A stretch of 45,238 nt of DNA from Clostridia bacterium (GCA_017463245.1 JAFTPN010000022.1:1-45238), one strand, 5' to 3'. Shown: positions 7,710 to 15,430, numbered from the stretch's first letter. The notes: generated by a model not told the origin, from the sequence alone. Program-made: numbers and translations.

Positions 7710-8660
7710 TTGGATATTGTTGCGTTTGAACTCTGCCACGCGGCAGAGGCGGTTTGCCTTGCGGAAAAACAACTGAATGATGAATGCGCAGCGGTAAGCG
7801 CCTTGCAGAAGGCCTCTGTGCCGGAGCTGCAAAGCCTAGCCAATGGCCTTGGTGTGGCCGCCATGGAAAACGGGCGGCTGGTGGGCTATCTGGGCGCCTA
7901 TGGCCCGTTCAAGGGCATGTTTGGCACATGGGGAACCTGCTTTGAGAGGCAGTTCGTGGGGGTGTTTTCGCCCATCCAGGCGCATGGCGTGGCACCAGAT
8001 GCACCGCCGAAAACCTGGCAGCGGATGTATCAGGCAGCGGCGGAGAAGTGGGTGCAGGCAGGTGCGGCGCATCATGCTATTGCCCTGTACGAACACGATG
8101 CAGCCGCCAAAGCGGCGCTGTTCCGCTACAGCTTTGGCCAGCGGTGCGCGGATGCCATTCGCCTGGTGGAGCCCATTGGTGCGGCGGCTGTGCCGGGCGT
8201 AAGCTGCTGTGAGCTTCCGGCAGGCAGCGCTGAACTGGTGCGGGAGCTGCGCCGGGGACTGGACGAGCATCTGTGCAAGAGCCCGTGCTTCATGGCCAGG
8301 ACGGATGAAGGTCGCCACGCCTGGCTGGAAGCGGTGAAGCACCGGGATTCCCGCCTGTTTGCGGCCATGGCGGCGGGGGAGGTGATCTCCTTCATTGAGG
8401 TGACGGATGCGGGAGAGAACTTCCTGACGGACAGACCGGAGATGCGGAACATCTGCGGTGCGTATTGCGTGCCGGAGTGGCGCGGCAAAGGGGTCAGCAA
8501 GCTGCTGCTGGACCATGTGCTGCAAACGCTGCAGGCCGAGGGCGCGCGCTGCCTGGGTGTGGACTATGAGACCATAAACCCCACGGCAGCGGGTTTCTGG
8601 GAGAAATACTTTGAGCCATACACCGCCAGCCTGGTGCGGCGGGTGGATTGCATACCATAA
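7710..8660 (+). CDS. GNAT family N-acetyltransferase, unusual start region
   Basis: About 316 residues if started at TTG 7710, which has GGAGG 8 bases upstream. The C-terminal half is a GNAT domain: NICGAYCVPEWRGKGVSKLL holds the acetyl-CoA loop (RGKGVS), and NPTAAGFWEKYF is the usual end motif. The N-terminal half resembles a second, degenerate GNAT-like fold (VAAMENGRLVGYLGAY), as in two-domain family members. The start is odd. The same frame is open back to a TGA at 7671-7673, and deleting one A from ATGAAATAAATCC (7670-7682) would fuse it to an ATG with an excellent ribosome-binding site, giving MNKSSEND... So there is either a one-base indel or leader-type control. A bidirectional terminator follows the stop. 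The substrate is unknown. Confidence 0.75.
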   Translation: MDIVAFELCHAAEAVCLAEKQLNDECAAVSALQKASVPELQSLANGLGVAAMENGRLVGYLGAYGPFKGMFGTWGTCFERQFVGVFSPIQAHGVAPDAPPKTWQRMYQAAAEKWVQAGAAHHAIALYEHDAAAKAALFRYSFGQRCADAIRLVEPIGAAAVPGVSCCELPAGSAELVRELRRGLDEHLCKSPCFMARTDEGRHAWLEAVKHRDSRLFAAMAAGEVISFIEVTDAGENFLTDRPEMRNICGAYCVPEWRGKGVSKLLLDHVLQTLQAEGARCLGVDYETINPTAAGFWEKYFEPYTASLVRRVDCIP

Positions 8661-8666
8661 AAAACT

Positions 8667-8696
8667 GGCGCGGCCATTGCGGTCGCGCCTTTTGCG
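8667..8696. terminator. Shared terminator of convergent GNAT and plsC genes
   Basis: GGCGCGGCC pairs with GGTCGCGCC across a short loop, followed by TTTT on the plus strand and preceded by AAAA. It lies between the two converging stop codons. Confidence 0.8.
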
Positions 8697-8702
8697 TGTT
8701 TG

Positions 8703-9374
8703 TTATTCAATGATCAGGTTGCCGGTACGTACGGTGCCGTTCAGCGCCAGTTCCAGCTCAAGGATCTTGTCGCGCATCATGTCGGCCTGGCGGGTCATTT
8801 CTTCCTCGGCAAGGCCTTCCGGCGGGGGCGTCATGGTGACGGGCTCGCCGATGATGTAGCGGAAGCGCTTGCCAAAGAAGTAGTTATACTCACCATTGAG
8901 GTAGATGGGCAGCACCTTCACGCCAGAGGCGGCGGCCAGGGTGACAAAGCCGGGCTTGAAGGGCAATATGATGCGGGCGCGGTTGCAGCGGCCCTCGGGA
9001 CACATATAGATGTGGAAGCCCTCGCGCAGCTTTTTGCGGCCTTCACGCAGCCAGCTGAGGGAGGCGTTCTCGCGATCCACGGGGATGGTGCGCAGGTGAC
9101 TGAGGAACCAGCCGTAGAGCTTGGTACGCTCGATGAGATCCTTGGCGGTGATGCTGTAGACCCGGCTGAAGGGCATCAGGGATTGCAGCACAGCGCCGTC
9201 CATGCCGTGAACATGATTGCTGATGAAGATCATCGGCTCCTTGAAGGCCTCCTGCTTTGCCTTTTCCGAGATAAAGGTGCGCTTGGGGCGGAAGGCGATG
9301 AGGCAGAGGAACTTCAGCACGGGGCGAAACACACAGCCGAAGGCTTCGTGCAGGTTGGAACGGAGTTTGCTCAT
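8703..9374 (-). CDS. plsC: 1-acyl-sn-glycerol-3-phosphate acyltransferase (PlsC family)
   Basis: A 223-residue lysophosphatidate acyltransferase that would add the second acyl chain to make phosphatidic acid at the membrane. The catalytic HX4D motif is present as NHVHGMD (His54, Asp59) and the substrate-binding motif as PEGRCNR (Glu127), followed by the FKPGFVTLAA segment typical of motif IV. The N-terminus has one hydrophobic stretch (VLKFLCLIAF). The start overlaps the stop of the phosphatase gene (ATGA at 9371-9374), so the two are coupled. It is the last gene of the ilvE operon and ends at a shared terminator. Length is slightly below the usual 240. Confidence 0.9.
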   Translation of the reverse strand: MSKLRSNLHEAFGCVFRPVLKFLCLIAFRPKRTFISEKAKQEAFKEPMIFISNHVHGMDGAVLQSLMPFSRVYSITAKDLIERTKLYGWFLSHLRTIPVDRENASLSWLREGRKKLREGFHIYMCPEGRCNRARIILPFKPGFVTLAAASGVKVLPIYLNGEYNYFFGKRFRYIIGEPVTMTPPPEGLAEEEMTRQADMMRDKILELELALNGTVRTGNLIIE

Positions 9375-10234
9375 GATAGCCTCCTTACGCCGGGAATAGC
9401 TTCGCCAAGGGCAATGGAACGGATGGCGGCAGCCACGCCGCCTTGATGGTTGGGCAGGGTAGCATAGTCTGCGGCGGCCAGGGCGTTTTCGCTGGCGTTG
9501 CCCATGGCAACACCCACGCCTGCGGCGCGCAGCATGGGGATATCGTTGTCGTTATCGCCAATGGCCATCACCTCGGCCATGGGGATGCCCAGCTTTTCGG
9601 CCAGGGCGGTGAGCGCCACGCCCTTGTTGGCACCGCGGGGGTTGATCTCCAGGTTGTTGACCCAGCTGGAGGAAATGTCCACCTGGGGGTAGTTCTGCTC
9701 CAGTTGGTGCTGGAAGTCCAGCAGGGGAGCAGCATCCTTGGCGAAGATCATGAACTTGTTCAGGCCGCGGTCAAGCAGCGCCTCAGCACCCTCGCCGCCA
9801 TAGCGGATGCAGGTGCGGGCGCCTTGGCGGATGATGTTCTCGCCAAAGATGAGCAGCAGCTCCTTCTCCGTCATGCCATGGGGGCTGATGATCAGCTCGT
9901 GATCGCCGAAAAGGCCATATTCCAGGGGATAGTTTTGCAGGAGCTGAAAGATGCCCTTGGCGGCGGCAGCTTCGATATAGTCGCTGCGGATGATGCTGCC
10001 CAGGGGACGATCCAGCGTGCAGGTGCCGTTCAGGGCAAGGATGTGCATGGGGATGCCCATGTCCAGGGCGTAGAAGCCCATGTCGTCGGCAATGCGGCCG
10101 GAGCAGAGCGCCAGGCGAATGCCGGCAGCGTGGGCTGCACGGAGGGCGTCCACGTTCTCCTGGGGAATGCCCTTGCCGCCGTCCAGCAGCAGGGTGCCAT
10201 CCATATCCATGGCGATGAGGCTGATTTTTTCCAT
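9371..10234 (-). CDS. Cof-type HAD-IIB phosphatase
   Basis: A 287-residue haloacid dehalogenase superfamily hydrolase of the Cof/YbiV type, acting on sugar phosphates, flavin mononucleotide or similar metabolites in the cytoplasm. Motif I is MDMDGTLL (nucleophile Asp10, acid/base Asp12), motif II is LCSGR, and motifs III/IV are the lysine in GANKG and the acidic GDNDNDIPML. The middle part is the type IIB cap domain. It starts 11 bases after the RluA-type gene and overlaps plsC by 4 bases. The exact substrate of Cof proteins cannot be read from sequence. Confidence 0.9.
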   Translation of the reverse strand: MEKISLIAMDMDGTLLLDGGKGIPQENVDALRAAHAAGIRLALCSGRIADDMGFYALDMGIPMHILALNGTCTLDRPLGSIIRSDYIEAAAAKGIFQLLQNYPLEYGLFGDHELIISPHGMTEKELLLIFGENIIRQGARTCIRYGGEGAEALLDRGLNKFMIFAKDAAPLLDFQHQLEQNYPQVDISSSWVNNLEINPRGANKGVALTALAEKLGIPMAEVMAIGDNDNDIPMLRAAGVGVAMGNASENALAAADYATLPNHQGGVAAAIRSIALGEAIPGVRRLS

Positions 10235-10245
10235 AAGTACCTCAA

Positions 10246-11112
10246 TTAAAAAGGACAGTCGATGGTGAAGGTCTTGCCGTCAAGCTGGGGGAGCTGGCCG
10301 CCGGTTTCCAGGGTGAGGGAAGCGGCGCAGAGCATCAGCCGACGGGCGTGATTGGCACGGTTGAAGGCGCGGTCGCCATAGACATCATCACCCAGAAGGG
10401 GATGTCCCAGGGCGGCCAGGTGGGCGCGGATCTGATGGGTGCGCCCGGTGAGCAGATGCACCCGCAGGCGGCTGATGGGGCCTGCCTCCAGCGTCTCATA
10501 GGCGGTGGCGATGGAACGGGCGCCGGGAGCGGGGTGATCCAGGATGGTGACGCGGGCTGCCTCGGCATCCTTGAGCAGGAAGGCCTTGCAGGTGGCGGCG
10601 GGCGGCTTCATCATGCCGCGGACAAGGCAGATGTAGCGCTTATCCATGCTGCGCTCCTTGAAGGCTTGCAGCAGGATTTCCTCGGCACGGTCGTTCTTGG
10701 CAAAGAGGATCAGGCCACAGGTCTGGTTATCCAGCCGATGGCAGGGGCGTGGAGGCTGGGCGGCGGCATCCTTCATAAGAAGATGCTTATGCGCCAGCTC
10801 CGTGAGGGATGCACCGCCCTTTTCGTCTGGCTCCACGCTGATGCCTGCCCGCTTGTTGATGAGCAGCACATCCTCGTCCTCATAGACCACGTCCACGGGC
10901 GGAGCGGCTGGCTCCATGCAGTAGACCTGCACCAGCTGACCTTCGCTGACGCGGACATCGGGCTTGACGCGTTTGCCGTCCAGCTTTACATCACGGTGCT
11001 GGAAGCTGGCGCGGAGCACATGGGGCGGGATCTCCGGCAAAAAGCGGCGGAGGCAGGCATCAATGCGCTGCCCCTCCGCCGCACAAGTGACTTTCCATTC
11101 GTAGCAGGCCAT
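10246..11112 (-). CDS. RluA family pseudouridine synthase
   Basis: A 288-residue RNA pseudouridine synthase. The N-terminal 65 residues form an S4-like RNA-binding domain (RIDACLRRFLP...VKLDGKRVKPDVRVSEGQLV). The catalytic motif is HRLDNQTCG, with Asp128 as the nucleophile; the usual HRLDxxTSG has serine where this has cysteine. The later TGRTHQIRAHLAALGHPLLGD segment is diagnostic of the RluA/C/D family, which modifies uridines in 23S rRNA or tRNA. Only one base separates the upstream stop from this ATG, so translation is coupled. Whether it is RluC-, RluD- or YtzG-like cannot be decided. Confidence 0.9.
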   Translation of the reverse strand: MACYEWKVTCAAEGQRIDACLRRFLPEIPPHVLRASFQHRDVKLDGKRVKPDVRVSEGQLVQVYCMEPAAPPVDVVYEDEDVLLINKRAGISVEPDEKGGASLTELAHKHLLMKDAAAQPPRPCHRLDNQTCGLILFAKNDRAEEILLQAFKERSMDKRYICLVRGMMKPPAATCKAFLLKDAEAARVTILDHPAPGARSIATAYETLEAGPISRLRVHLLTGRTHQIRAHLAALGHPLLGDDVYGDRAFNRANHARRLMLCAASLTLETGGQLPQLDGKTFTIDCPF

Positions 11113-11113
11113 G

Positions 11114-12157
11114 TTATTGCACCATTCCTGACCGCATGGTTCCCCAGCGCGGCGTCATCATATACAGCTGCTGCAGGCCGCTGCGCATGGCAGGGGTGGG
11201 CTGCACGGTGAGCAGGGTTCCCAGTACATCGTTCATTTCGCCTAAGCTGACGCCCTGCTTGGCCAGCATGCGCAGGTCTTCCACCGCTTCCTCGGTGGAG
11301 ATCTCCGGACGCACAGCGCCCAGCAGCAGGCCGAACATGGTTTCAAACAGGGGGCGTTCCTCCGGCAGCAGGCCGCTCATGGCGCCCAGCATGGTGGTTT
11401 CGTCCAGCTGGAGCTGCTGGGTGTGCGTGAGGGGAAGCTTGGCCAGCAGCCGCTCGGGCTCGGCCAGGCCGGGATGCAGAAGGAGCATCTGCCCCTGGGC
11501 ATCGTAGGTATAGTCGTAAGATGCGCGCAGGTAGCGCATAGCCAGGTTTTCTTTGGCGGCATAGGTGCCTTCCAGCACGTCCACCATCAGGTGGCGCAGG
11601 GGTTCGGACACGTGGAGCAGACCGCCGATGTACAGCAGGCCGCGGATGGTGGCATCGTAGCGGAAGAGCTTATCGCGGATCTCCTCGTGTGCCTTGGATG
11701 AGAGAATGAGCTGCAGCGGCACCACCAATTCCGGCGGCAGATGGATGAAGATGCGATCCTCCTGCCGGGAGACGCGGCACCACAGGCGGCGCACAAGGCT
11801 CTCGGCAGCGCTGGTCTCCTCCCAGTCCATCAGTTCGGCGGTTCCGCCCAGCGCCAGCAGCCTGTCGATGAGGTGATGCTCCTCCATGGAGAGCAGCGCC
11901 GCCTCGGCCGGGAGGCTGGTGAGCAGCTGGGCTTGCAGCTTGCGTGGTTCGTGCAGGGCGCTGGGGATGGGCTGCTCCTGGGCGGCAAAGCTGCACGCCC
12001 ACAGGGCTTCCACATTGGTCGCGTCGCAGCTGTCGAACAGGCCAACATCGGGCAGGGCGGCCAGGCGGTTTTCGCAGGCCTCCAGCTGGCGCGCCTTGAG
12101 CACGCTCATGGTTTTGTCAGCCCAATGCAGGGTCTGCACATTGGTTTCCCGTAGCAT
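11114..12157 (-). CDS. Unknown 347-residue cytoplasmic protein
   Basis: I do not recognise this protein. It has no signal peptide or transmembrane segment, is rich in leucine and glutamate, and is predicted mostly alpha-helical; the middle contains long amphipathic helices (IRDKLFRYDATIRGLLYIGG). There are no obvious catalytic or metal motifs. AGGAGG lies 5 bases before ATG 12157. It sits between ilvE and the RluA-type gene in one apparent operon, one base from the latter. A 7-bp inverted repeat precedes its ribosome-binding site (12169-12189) and could lower its translation or partly end the ilvE transcript. Confidence 0.65.
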   Translation of the reverse strand: MLRETNVQTLHWADKTMSVLKARQLEACENRLAALPDVGLFDSCDATNVEALWACSFAAQEQPIPSALHEPRKLQAQLLTSLPAEAALLSMEEHHLIDRLLALGGTAELMDWEETSAAESLVRRLWCRVSRQEDRIFIHLPPELVVPLQLILSSKAHEEIRDKLFRYDATIRGLLYIGGLLHVSEPLRHLMVDVLEGTYAAKENLAMRYLRASYDYTYDAQGQMLLLHPGLAEPERLLAKLPLTHTQQLQLDETTMLGAMSGLLPEERPLFETMFGLLLGAVRPEISTEEAVEDLRMLAKQGVSLGEMNDVLGTLLTVQPTPAMRSGLQQLYMMTPRWGTMRSGMVQ

Positions 12158-12168
12158 GAAACCTCCTC

Positions 12169-12189
12169 ACCCGCTCAGGGTAAGCGGGT
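12169..12189 (-). other. Intercistronic hairpin between ilvE and the unknown gene
   Basis: Perfect 7-bp arms ACCCGCT/AGCGGGT with a 7-base loop, starting 3 bases after the ilvE stop. There is no T run, so a processing or partial termination site is more likely than a full terminator. Confidence 0.5.
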
Positions 12190-12191
12190 TA

Positions 12192-13259
12192 TCACAGTTT
12201 TACGATCCAGTTGTTTTCGTCGTTCAGCTTGCCGTACTGGATACCGGTGAGGGTATCGTAGAGCTTCTGAGCAACGGGGCCGATGTTGCCATCGCCCACG
12301 GTGAGCTTCTCGTCCTTCCAGCAGAGCTCGCCCACGGGGGAGATCACCGCGGCGGTGCCGGTGCCGAAGGCCTCGGTGCACTTGCCGGACTTGATATCGG
12401 CAAAGACTTCGTCGATGGCGATGCGCTTTTCCTCAACCTCGTAGCCCAGCTGACCGGCCAGGGTCAGCACGCTGTTGCGGGTGATGCCGGGCAGGATGGA
12501 GCCGTTGAGCATGGGGGTGACGATCTTCTTGCCATAGGCGAACATCATGTTCATGGCGCCCACTTCTTCGATGTAGCGCTGCTCCACGCCGTCCAGCCAC
12601 AGCACCTGGGCATAGCCCTTGGTGGCGGCCACTTCGCCCGCCAGGATGGAGGCGGCATAGTTGCCGGCGCACTTGGTGAAGCCCACGCCGCCGCGCACCG
12701 CACGGACATAGCTGTCTTCCACATAGATGCCCACGGGCTTCAGGCCTTCCTTGTAGTAGGCGCCCACGGGGGAGAGGATGATGAAGAACAGGTAGGTGTT
12801 GGAGGCATGGACGCCCAGCTGAACGTCAAGGGCGATCATGGTGGGGCGGATGTACAGGCTGGTGCCTTCCTGATGGGGAACCCAGTCCTTTTCCACCTCG
12901 ATGAGCTTCTTCAGGCCTTCCAGAGCCATTTCCTCGTCCAGGGCGGGCATGCACATACGCTGGGCGCTGGAGGACATGCGAGCCATGTTGGCCTGGGGCC
13001 GGAAGAGCTGGATCTCGCCATCGGCACGGCGATAGGCCTTGGTGCCCTCGAAAATGGCCTGGCCATAGTGCAGCACCATGCTGGCGGGATCCATGGCAAA
13101 ATCGGCATAGGGCACGATGCGGGGGTCATACCAGCCCTTGCCCTTTTCATAATTCATCAGGAACATATGATCGGTGAAGATACGGCCAAAGCCCAGCTGG
13201 GATTCATCCTGGGGCTTCTGCTTGAGTGCCGTGGAAAGAGTAACTTTGATCTCCTGCAT
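12192..13259 (-). CDS. ilvE: Branched-chain amino acid aminotransferase
   Basis: A 355-residue PLP enzyme that interconverts leucine, isoleucine and valine with their 2-oxo acids, the last step of their synthesis. The PLP lysine is Lys196 in GGVGFTKCAGNYAAS, and the fold-type IV signature continues with LWLDGVEQRYIEEVGAMNMM. The layout matches the group II (ilvE/BCAT eukaryote-like) branch: FGRIFTDHMFLM near the N-terminus and LHYGQAIFEGTKAYR. ATG 13259 is chosen because GGAGG lies 9 bases upstream; an in-frame ATG 48 bases further up lies within the leader hairpin. The gene has its own strong promoter and a leader with a 10-bp inverted repeat. Four more genes follow on the same strand. Confidence 0.95.
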   Translation of the reverse strand: MQEIKVTLSTALKQKPQDESQLGFGRIFTDHMFLMNYEKGKGWYDPRIVPYADFAMDPASMVLHYGQAIFEGTKAYRRADGEIQLFRPQANMARMSSSAQRMCMPALDEEMALEGLKKLIEVEKDWVPHQEGTSLYIRPTMIALDVQLGVHASNTYLFFIILSPVGAYYKEGLKPVGIYVEDSYVRAVRGGVGFTKCAGNYAASILAGEVAATKGYAQVLWLDGVEQRYIEEVGAMNMMFAYGKKIVTPMLNGSILPGITRNSVLTLAGQLGYEVEEKRIAIDEVFADIKSGKCTEAFGTGTAAVISPVGELCWKDEKLTVGDGNIGPVAQKLYDTLTGIQYGKLNDENNWIVKL

Positions 13260-13279
13260 TCGAAAACGCCTCCACTTCG

Positions 13280-13303
13280 TCTCTGTCGATCTTTCGACAG
13301 AGA
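13280..13303 (-). promoter_or_regulatory. Leader inverted repeat of ilvE
   Basis: Perfect 10-bp arms TCTCTGTCGA/TCGACAGAGA with a 4-base loop, between the promoter and the ilvE ribosome-binding site. It could be an mRNA hairpin or an operator. No T-box features (conserved AGGGTGGNACCGCG-type core) are seen. Confidence 0.6.
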
Positions 13304-13331
13304 ACACGTTTTTTTCTTCGTGTATTCTTCT

Positions 13332-13359
13332 ATTATACTGTTCCTCGGAGGGATGTCAA
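13332..13359 (-). promoter_or_regulatory. Sigma-A promoter of ilvE
   Basis: On the minus strand TTGACA (13359-13354), a 16-base spacer, TATAAT (13337-13332). Both hexamers are perfect. Confidence 0.85.
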
Positions 13360-13409
13360 GCCTTGCACCACCTTGCTTCCAGGGGTATTTCTTGTACTTA
13401 TACTGTTTT

Positions 13410-13438
13410 TTGACACGGTATGTGTTTTGTGGTATGAT
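13410..13438 (+). promoter_or_regulatory. Sigma-A promoter of the methyltransferase gene
   Basis: TTGACA (13410-13415), a 17-base spacer, TATGAT (13433-13438), 29 bases before ATG 13467. Confidence 0.85.
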
Positions 13439-13466
13439 AGGGCATCAAATCAGCCGGAGGTGGAGC

Positions 13467-14258
13467 ATGGATACGCTGGAATGCCTGACACAATTCTACA
13501 CCAATCATTGTGACGAGGACAGCCGTCTGCGCAGCCGCCACGGGATGGTGGAATACCTGACCACCATGCGGTATATCGAGAAGTATCTCTTCCCTGGGGC
13601 GAAGATCATGGAGATCGGCGCTGGCACGGGGCGGTACAGCCATACCCTGGCGCAGATGGGCTATCAGGTGGACGCGGTGGAGCTGATCCAGCACAACATC
13701 GATGTGTTTCAGCAGAACACCCAGGAGGGCGAGAAGGTCACCATCCGGCAGGGAAATGCCTTGGATCTGAGCGAGTTTGCCGATGAAAGCTACGACATCA
13801 CCCTGCTGCTGGGGCCAATGTATCACCTGTTTACGGAAGCAGAGCAAAAACGGGCGCTGGCAGAGGCCATCCGCGTGACGAAGAAGGGCGGCGTGGTGTT
13901 TGCGGCCTATTGCAACAACGATGCCACGGTGGTGAGTTTCTGCTTCTGCAAGGGGATGCTGAAGCAGGAGCGCTACAAGGAGCTGACTGACCCGGAGACC
14001 TTCAAGCTGACCTCCACACCGGAGGAACTGTTTCAGCTCTACCGCAAGGAGGACATCGACAGCCTGATGGCGGGCTTCAACGTGGAGCGGCTGCACTACG
14101 TCGGCACGGATATGGCCACGGAGTTCATCAGTGACAAGGTGAACGCCATGGACGATGAACTGTTTGACATGTACATGAAGTATCATTTCTTCATCTGCGA
14201 AAGGCCGGATATGGTGGGTGTGACGCATCATATGCTGGACGTATTCCGCAAGAAATAA
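13467..14258 (+). CDS. Class I SAM-dependent methyltransferase
   Basis: A 263-residue cytoplasmic methyltransferase. The SAM-binding motif I is KIMEIGAGTGRYSHTLAQMG (about residues 49-68), followed by the acidic end of strand 2 (VDAVELIQHN), motif with GNALDLSEF and the motif IV-like YDITLLLGPMYHL. The C-terminal part (about 150-263) is less conserved and probably binds the substrate. ATG 13467 has GGAGG a few bases upstream; the frame is open much further upstream, but that part is the antisense shadow of ilvE. It is a single-gene unit with its own promoter and terminator, divergent from ilvE. The substrate is unknown. Confidence 0.88.
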   Translation: MDTLECLTQFYTNHCDEDSRLRSRHGMVEYLTTMRYIEKYLFPGAKIMEIGAGTGRYSHTLAQMGYQVDAVELIQHNIDVFQQNTQEGEKVTIRQGNALDLSEFADESYDITLLLGPMYHLFTEAEQKRALAEAIRVTKKGGVVFAAYCNNDATVVSFCFCKGMLKQERYKELTDPETFKLTSTPEELFQLYRKEDIDSLMAGFNVERLHYVGTDMATEFISDKVNAMDDELFDMYMKYHFFICERPDMVGVTHHMLDVFRKK

Positions 14259-14289
14259 GGGAGAAGCAAAAGCTTCTCCCTTATTTCTT
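14250..14289. terminator. Terminator of the methyltransferase gene
   Basis: A 17-bp near-perfect stem (AAGAAATAAGGGAGAAGC and its complement) that includes the stop codon, with loop AAAA. T-rich 3' arms on both strands allow it to serve the converging exported-protein gene too. Confidence 0.85.
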
Positions 14290-14294
14290 GCTTG

Positions 14295-14330
14295 AAATTC
14301 GGAATTCGGAATGCGTAATTCGGAATTAAG
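14295..14330 (+). repeat. AATTCGG repeat (module A), solitary copy
   Basis: Tandem AATTCGG-type heptamers with an AATGCG variant. It is one of five copies in the window, all in the same orientation, and lies between the methyltransferase terminator and the stop of the DUF3298 gene. Confidence 0.8.
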
Positions 14331-14343
14331 ATGGTGTACGGTA

Positions 14344-15093
14344 TCAGATCTCGTCCAACAGCTCTTCCAGGGTGAAGGGGAAGTAGAGAACGCCGGTGGC
14401 CACGGGGGCAACGGTGCCTTCCTGCAGGAAGAAGACCGGATTGCCGTCGGCATCCAGGTAGAAGTCTTCCTCCGGGTAGAAGTTGGCCTCGAAGGCCTCG
14501 TAGGTCAGGTCGTCGTAATACTCCACGGCACCGTCGGACAGCTGATCCTGAATCACGTCCCACACCAGGCCGCGCACCATGTCGTCGGCCTTGGCGGTCT
14601 GGCGCTCCAGCATCCAGGAGTCAGTTTCATCCGCATCCAGAATGCCCAGCAGATAGGGCAGCGCTACCACGGTGCCGGCCTTGTCGCCCTGGCGGGCAAA
14701 CACATGGCCGCTGACCACATGGGAATCCGCCGCACCCATGAAGGACTCGTTGACGATCTTCACGGAGAAGTAGTCATCGTTGTTGCAGGTGACCTCGCTG
14801 GTGATGGTGGTGTGCGCCTGAATGCCGCCGGTGACTTCCTCGGCCGCCATGGGCGCAGCAAAGCCCAGGGCATCATCCACCATGTAGGCATAGAAATCGT
14901 TGATCATCAGGCTGACTTCATCCTCGCCAGCAACGACAGGATAAGCATAGCGGTAGATGTAGGCTGCATCGGCCTCGGTGCTGCCCTCGGGATAGCAGGC
15001 GGTACCGGAAAGCTCGGCAGACAGGGGGAGAGGGTCGGCGAGGGCGGCGGTGGTGAACAGCAGGCAAACGAAAAGCAGAATGAGTTTCTTCAT
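14344..15093 (-). CDS. Exported DUF3298-type protein
   Basis: A 249-residue protein with a Sec signal peptide (MKKLILLFVCLLFTTAALA, cleavage near residue 19). The C-terminal third reads like a DUF3298 domain: FYPEEDFYLDADGNPVFFLQ, then APVATGVLYFPFTLEELL. The same fold occurs in the extracellular part of RsiV anti-sigma factors, but this protein has no transmembrane helix after the signal and no anti-sigma region. GGAGG lies 5-6 bases before ATG 15093. It follows the thioredoxin-reductase-like gene on the same strand, separated by a composite hairpin repeat. The function is unknown; it may bind an extracellular ligand. Confidence 0.75.
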   Translation of the reverse strand: MKKLILLFVCLLFTTAALADPLPLSAELSGTACYPEGSTEADAAYIYRYAYPVVAGEDEVSLMINDFYAYMVDDALGFAAPMAAEEVTGGIQAHTTITSEVTCNNDDYFSVKIVNESFMGAADSHVVSGHVFARQGDKAGTVVALPYLLGILDADETDSWMLERQTAKADDMVRGLVWDVIQDQLSDGAVEYYDDLTYEAFEANFYPEEDFYLDADGNPVFFLQEGTVAPVATGVLYFPFTLEELLDEI

Positions 15094-15108
15094 GAAAGCC
15101 TCCGGAAA

Positions 15109-15430
15109 AATTCGGAATTCGGAATTCGGAATGCGGAATGCGGAATTTAGAGTGTGGCACGACGAGGGTGAGAAAGCGTTGAGGCCAGCAGCAGAACCAC
15201 TCCCTCAGTCAGCCGCAAGCGGCTGCCAGCTCCCTCGGGGAGGGAGCCTTTTGGCTGTGCATAGCCTTACAATACCCGCGTCGCGGCGCGCCCGTTGCGC
15301 GGCGTGACCCCTGCTCGGAGATCACCCAGAAGCGCCATCCCCGAATGGGTTTCGAAAGGGTCGAAGACCCTTCGCGGGATTCTCAAGGGCAGCGCCCTTG
15401 AGCGGAGTCCAGAGGCAGCGCCTCTGGTCA
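15109..15430 (-). repeat. Composite intergenic hairpin cassette, copy 1
   Basis: This fills the 334-base gap between the flavoprotein stop and the DUF3298 start. Plus-strand order: AATTCGG repeats (15109-15149); GTGTGG motif; CTCCCTCAGTCAGC module with CCGCAAGCGG hairpin and a CTCCCTC/GAGGGAG stem (about 15200-15250); GGCTGTGCATAGCC; a GC-rich unique stretch; then hairpins F (15353-15374), G (15382-15402) and H (15409-15427). Hairpins G and H have perfect arms around an AGC apex. H ends directly at the stop codon (complement of TCA, 15428-15430) of the flavoprotein gene. No gene is visible inside. Confidence 0.8.

Noticed and set aside
13260..13331. A T-box leader for ilvE
   Set aside because: The leader is only about 65 bases long and lacks the T-box core and a terminator/antiterminator pair.
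11886..13466. The long upstream extension of the methyltransferase frame
   Set aside because: It runs opposite ilvE and through the promoter region; ATG 13467 has a good ribosome-binding site and promoter and starts the conserved protein.
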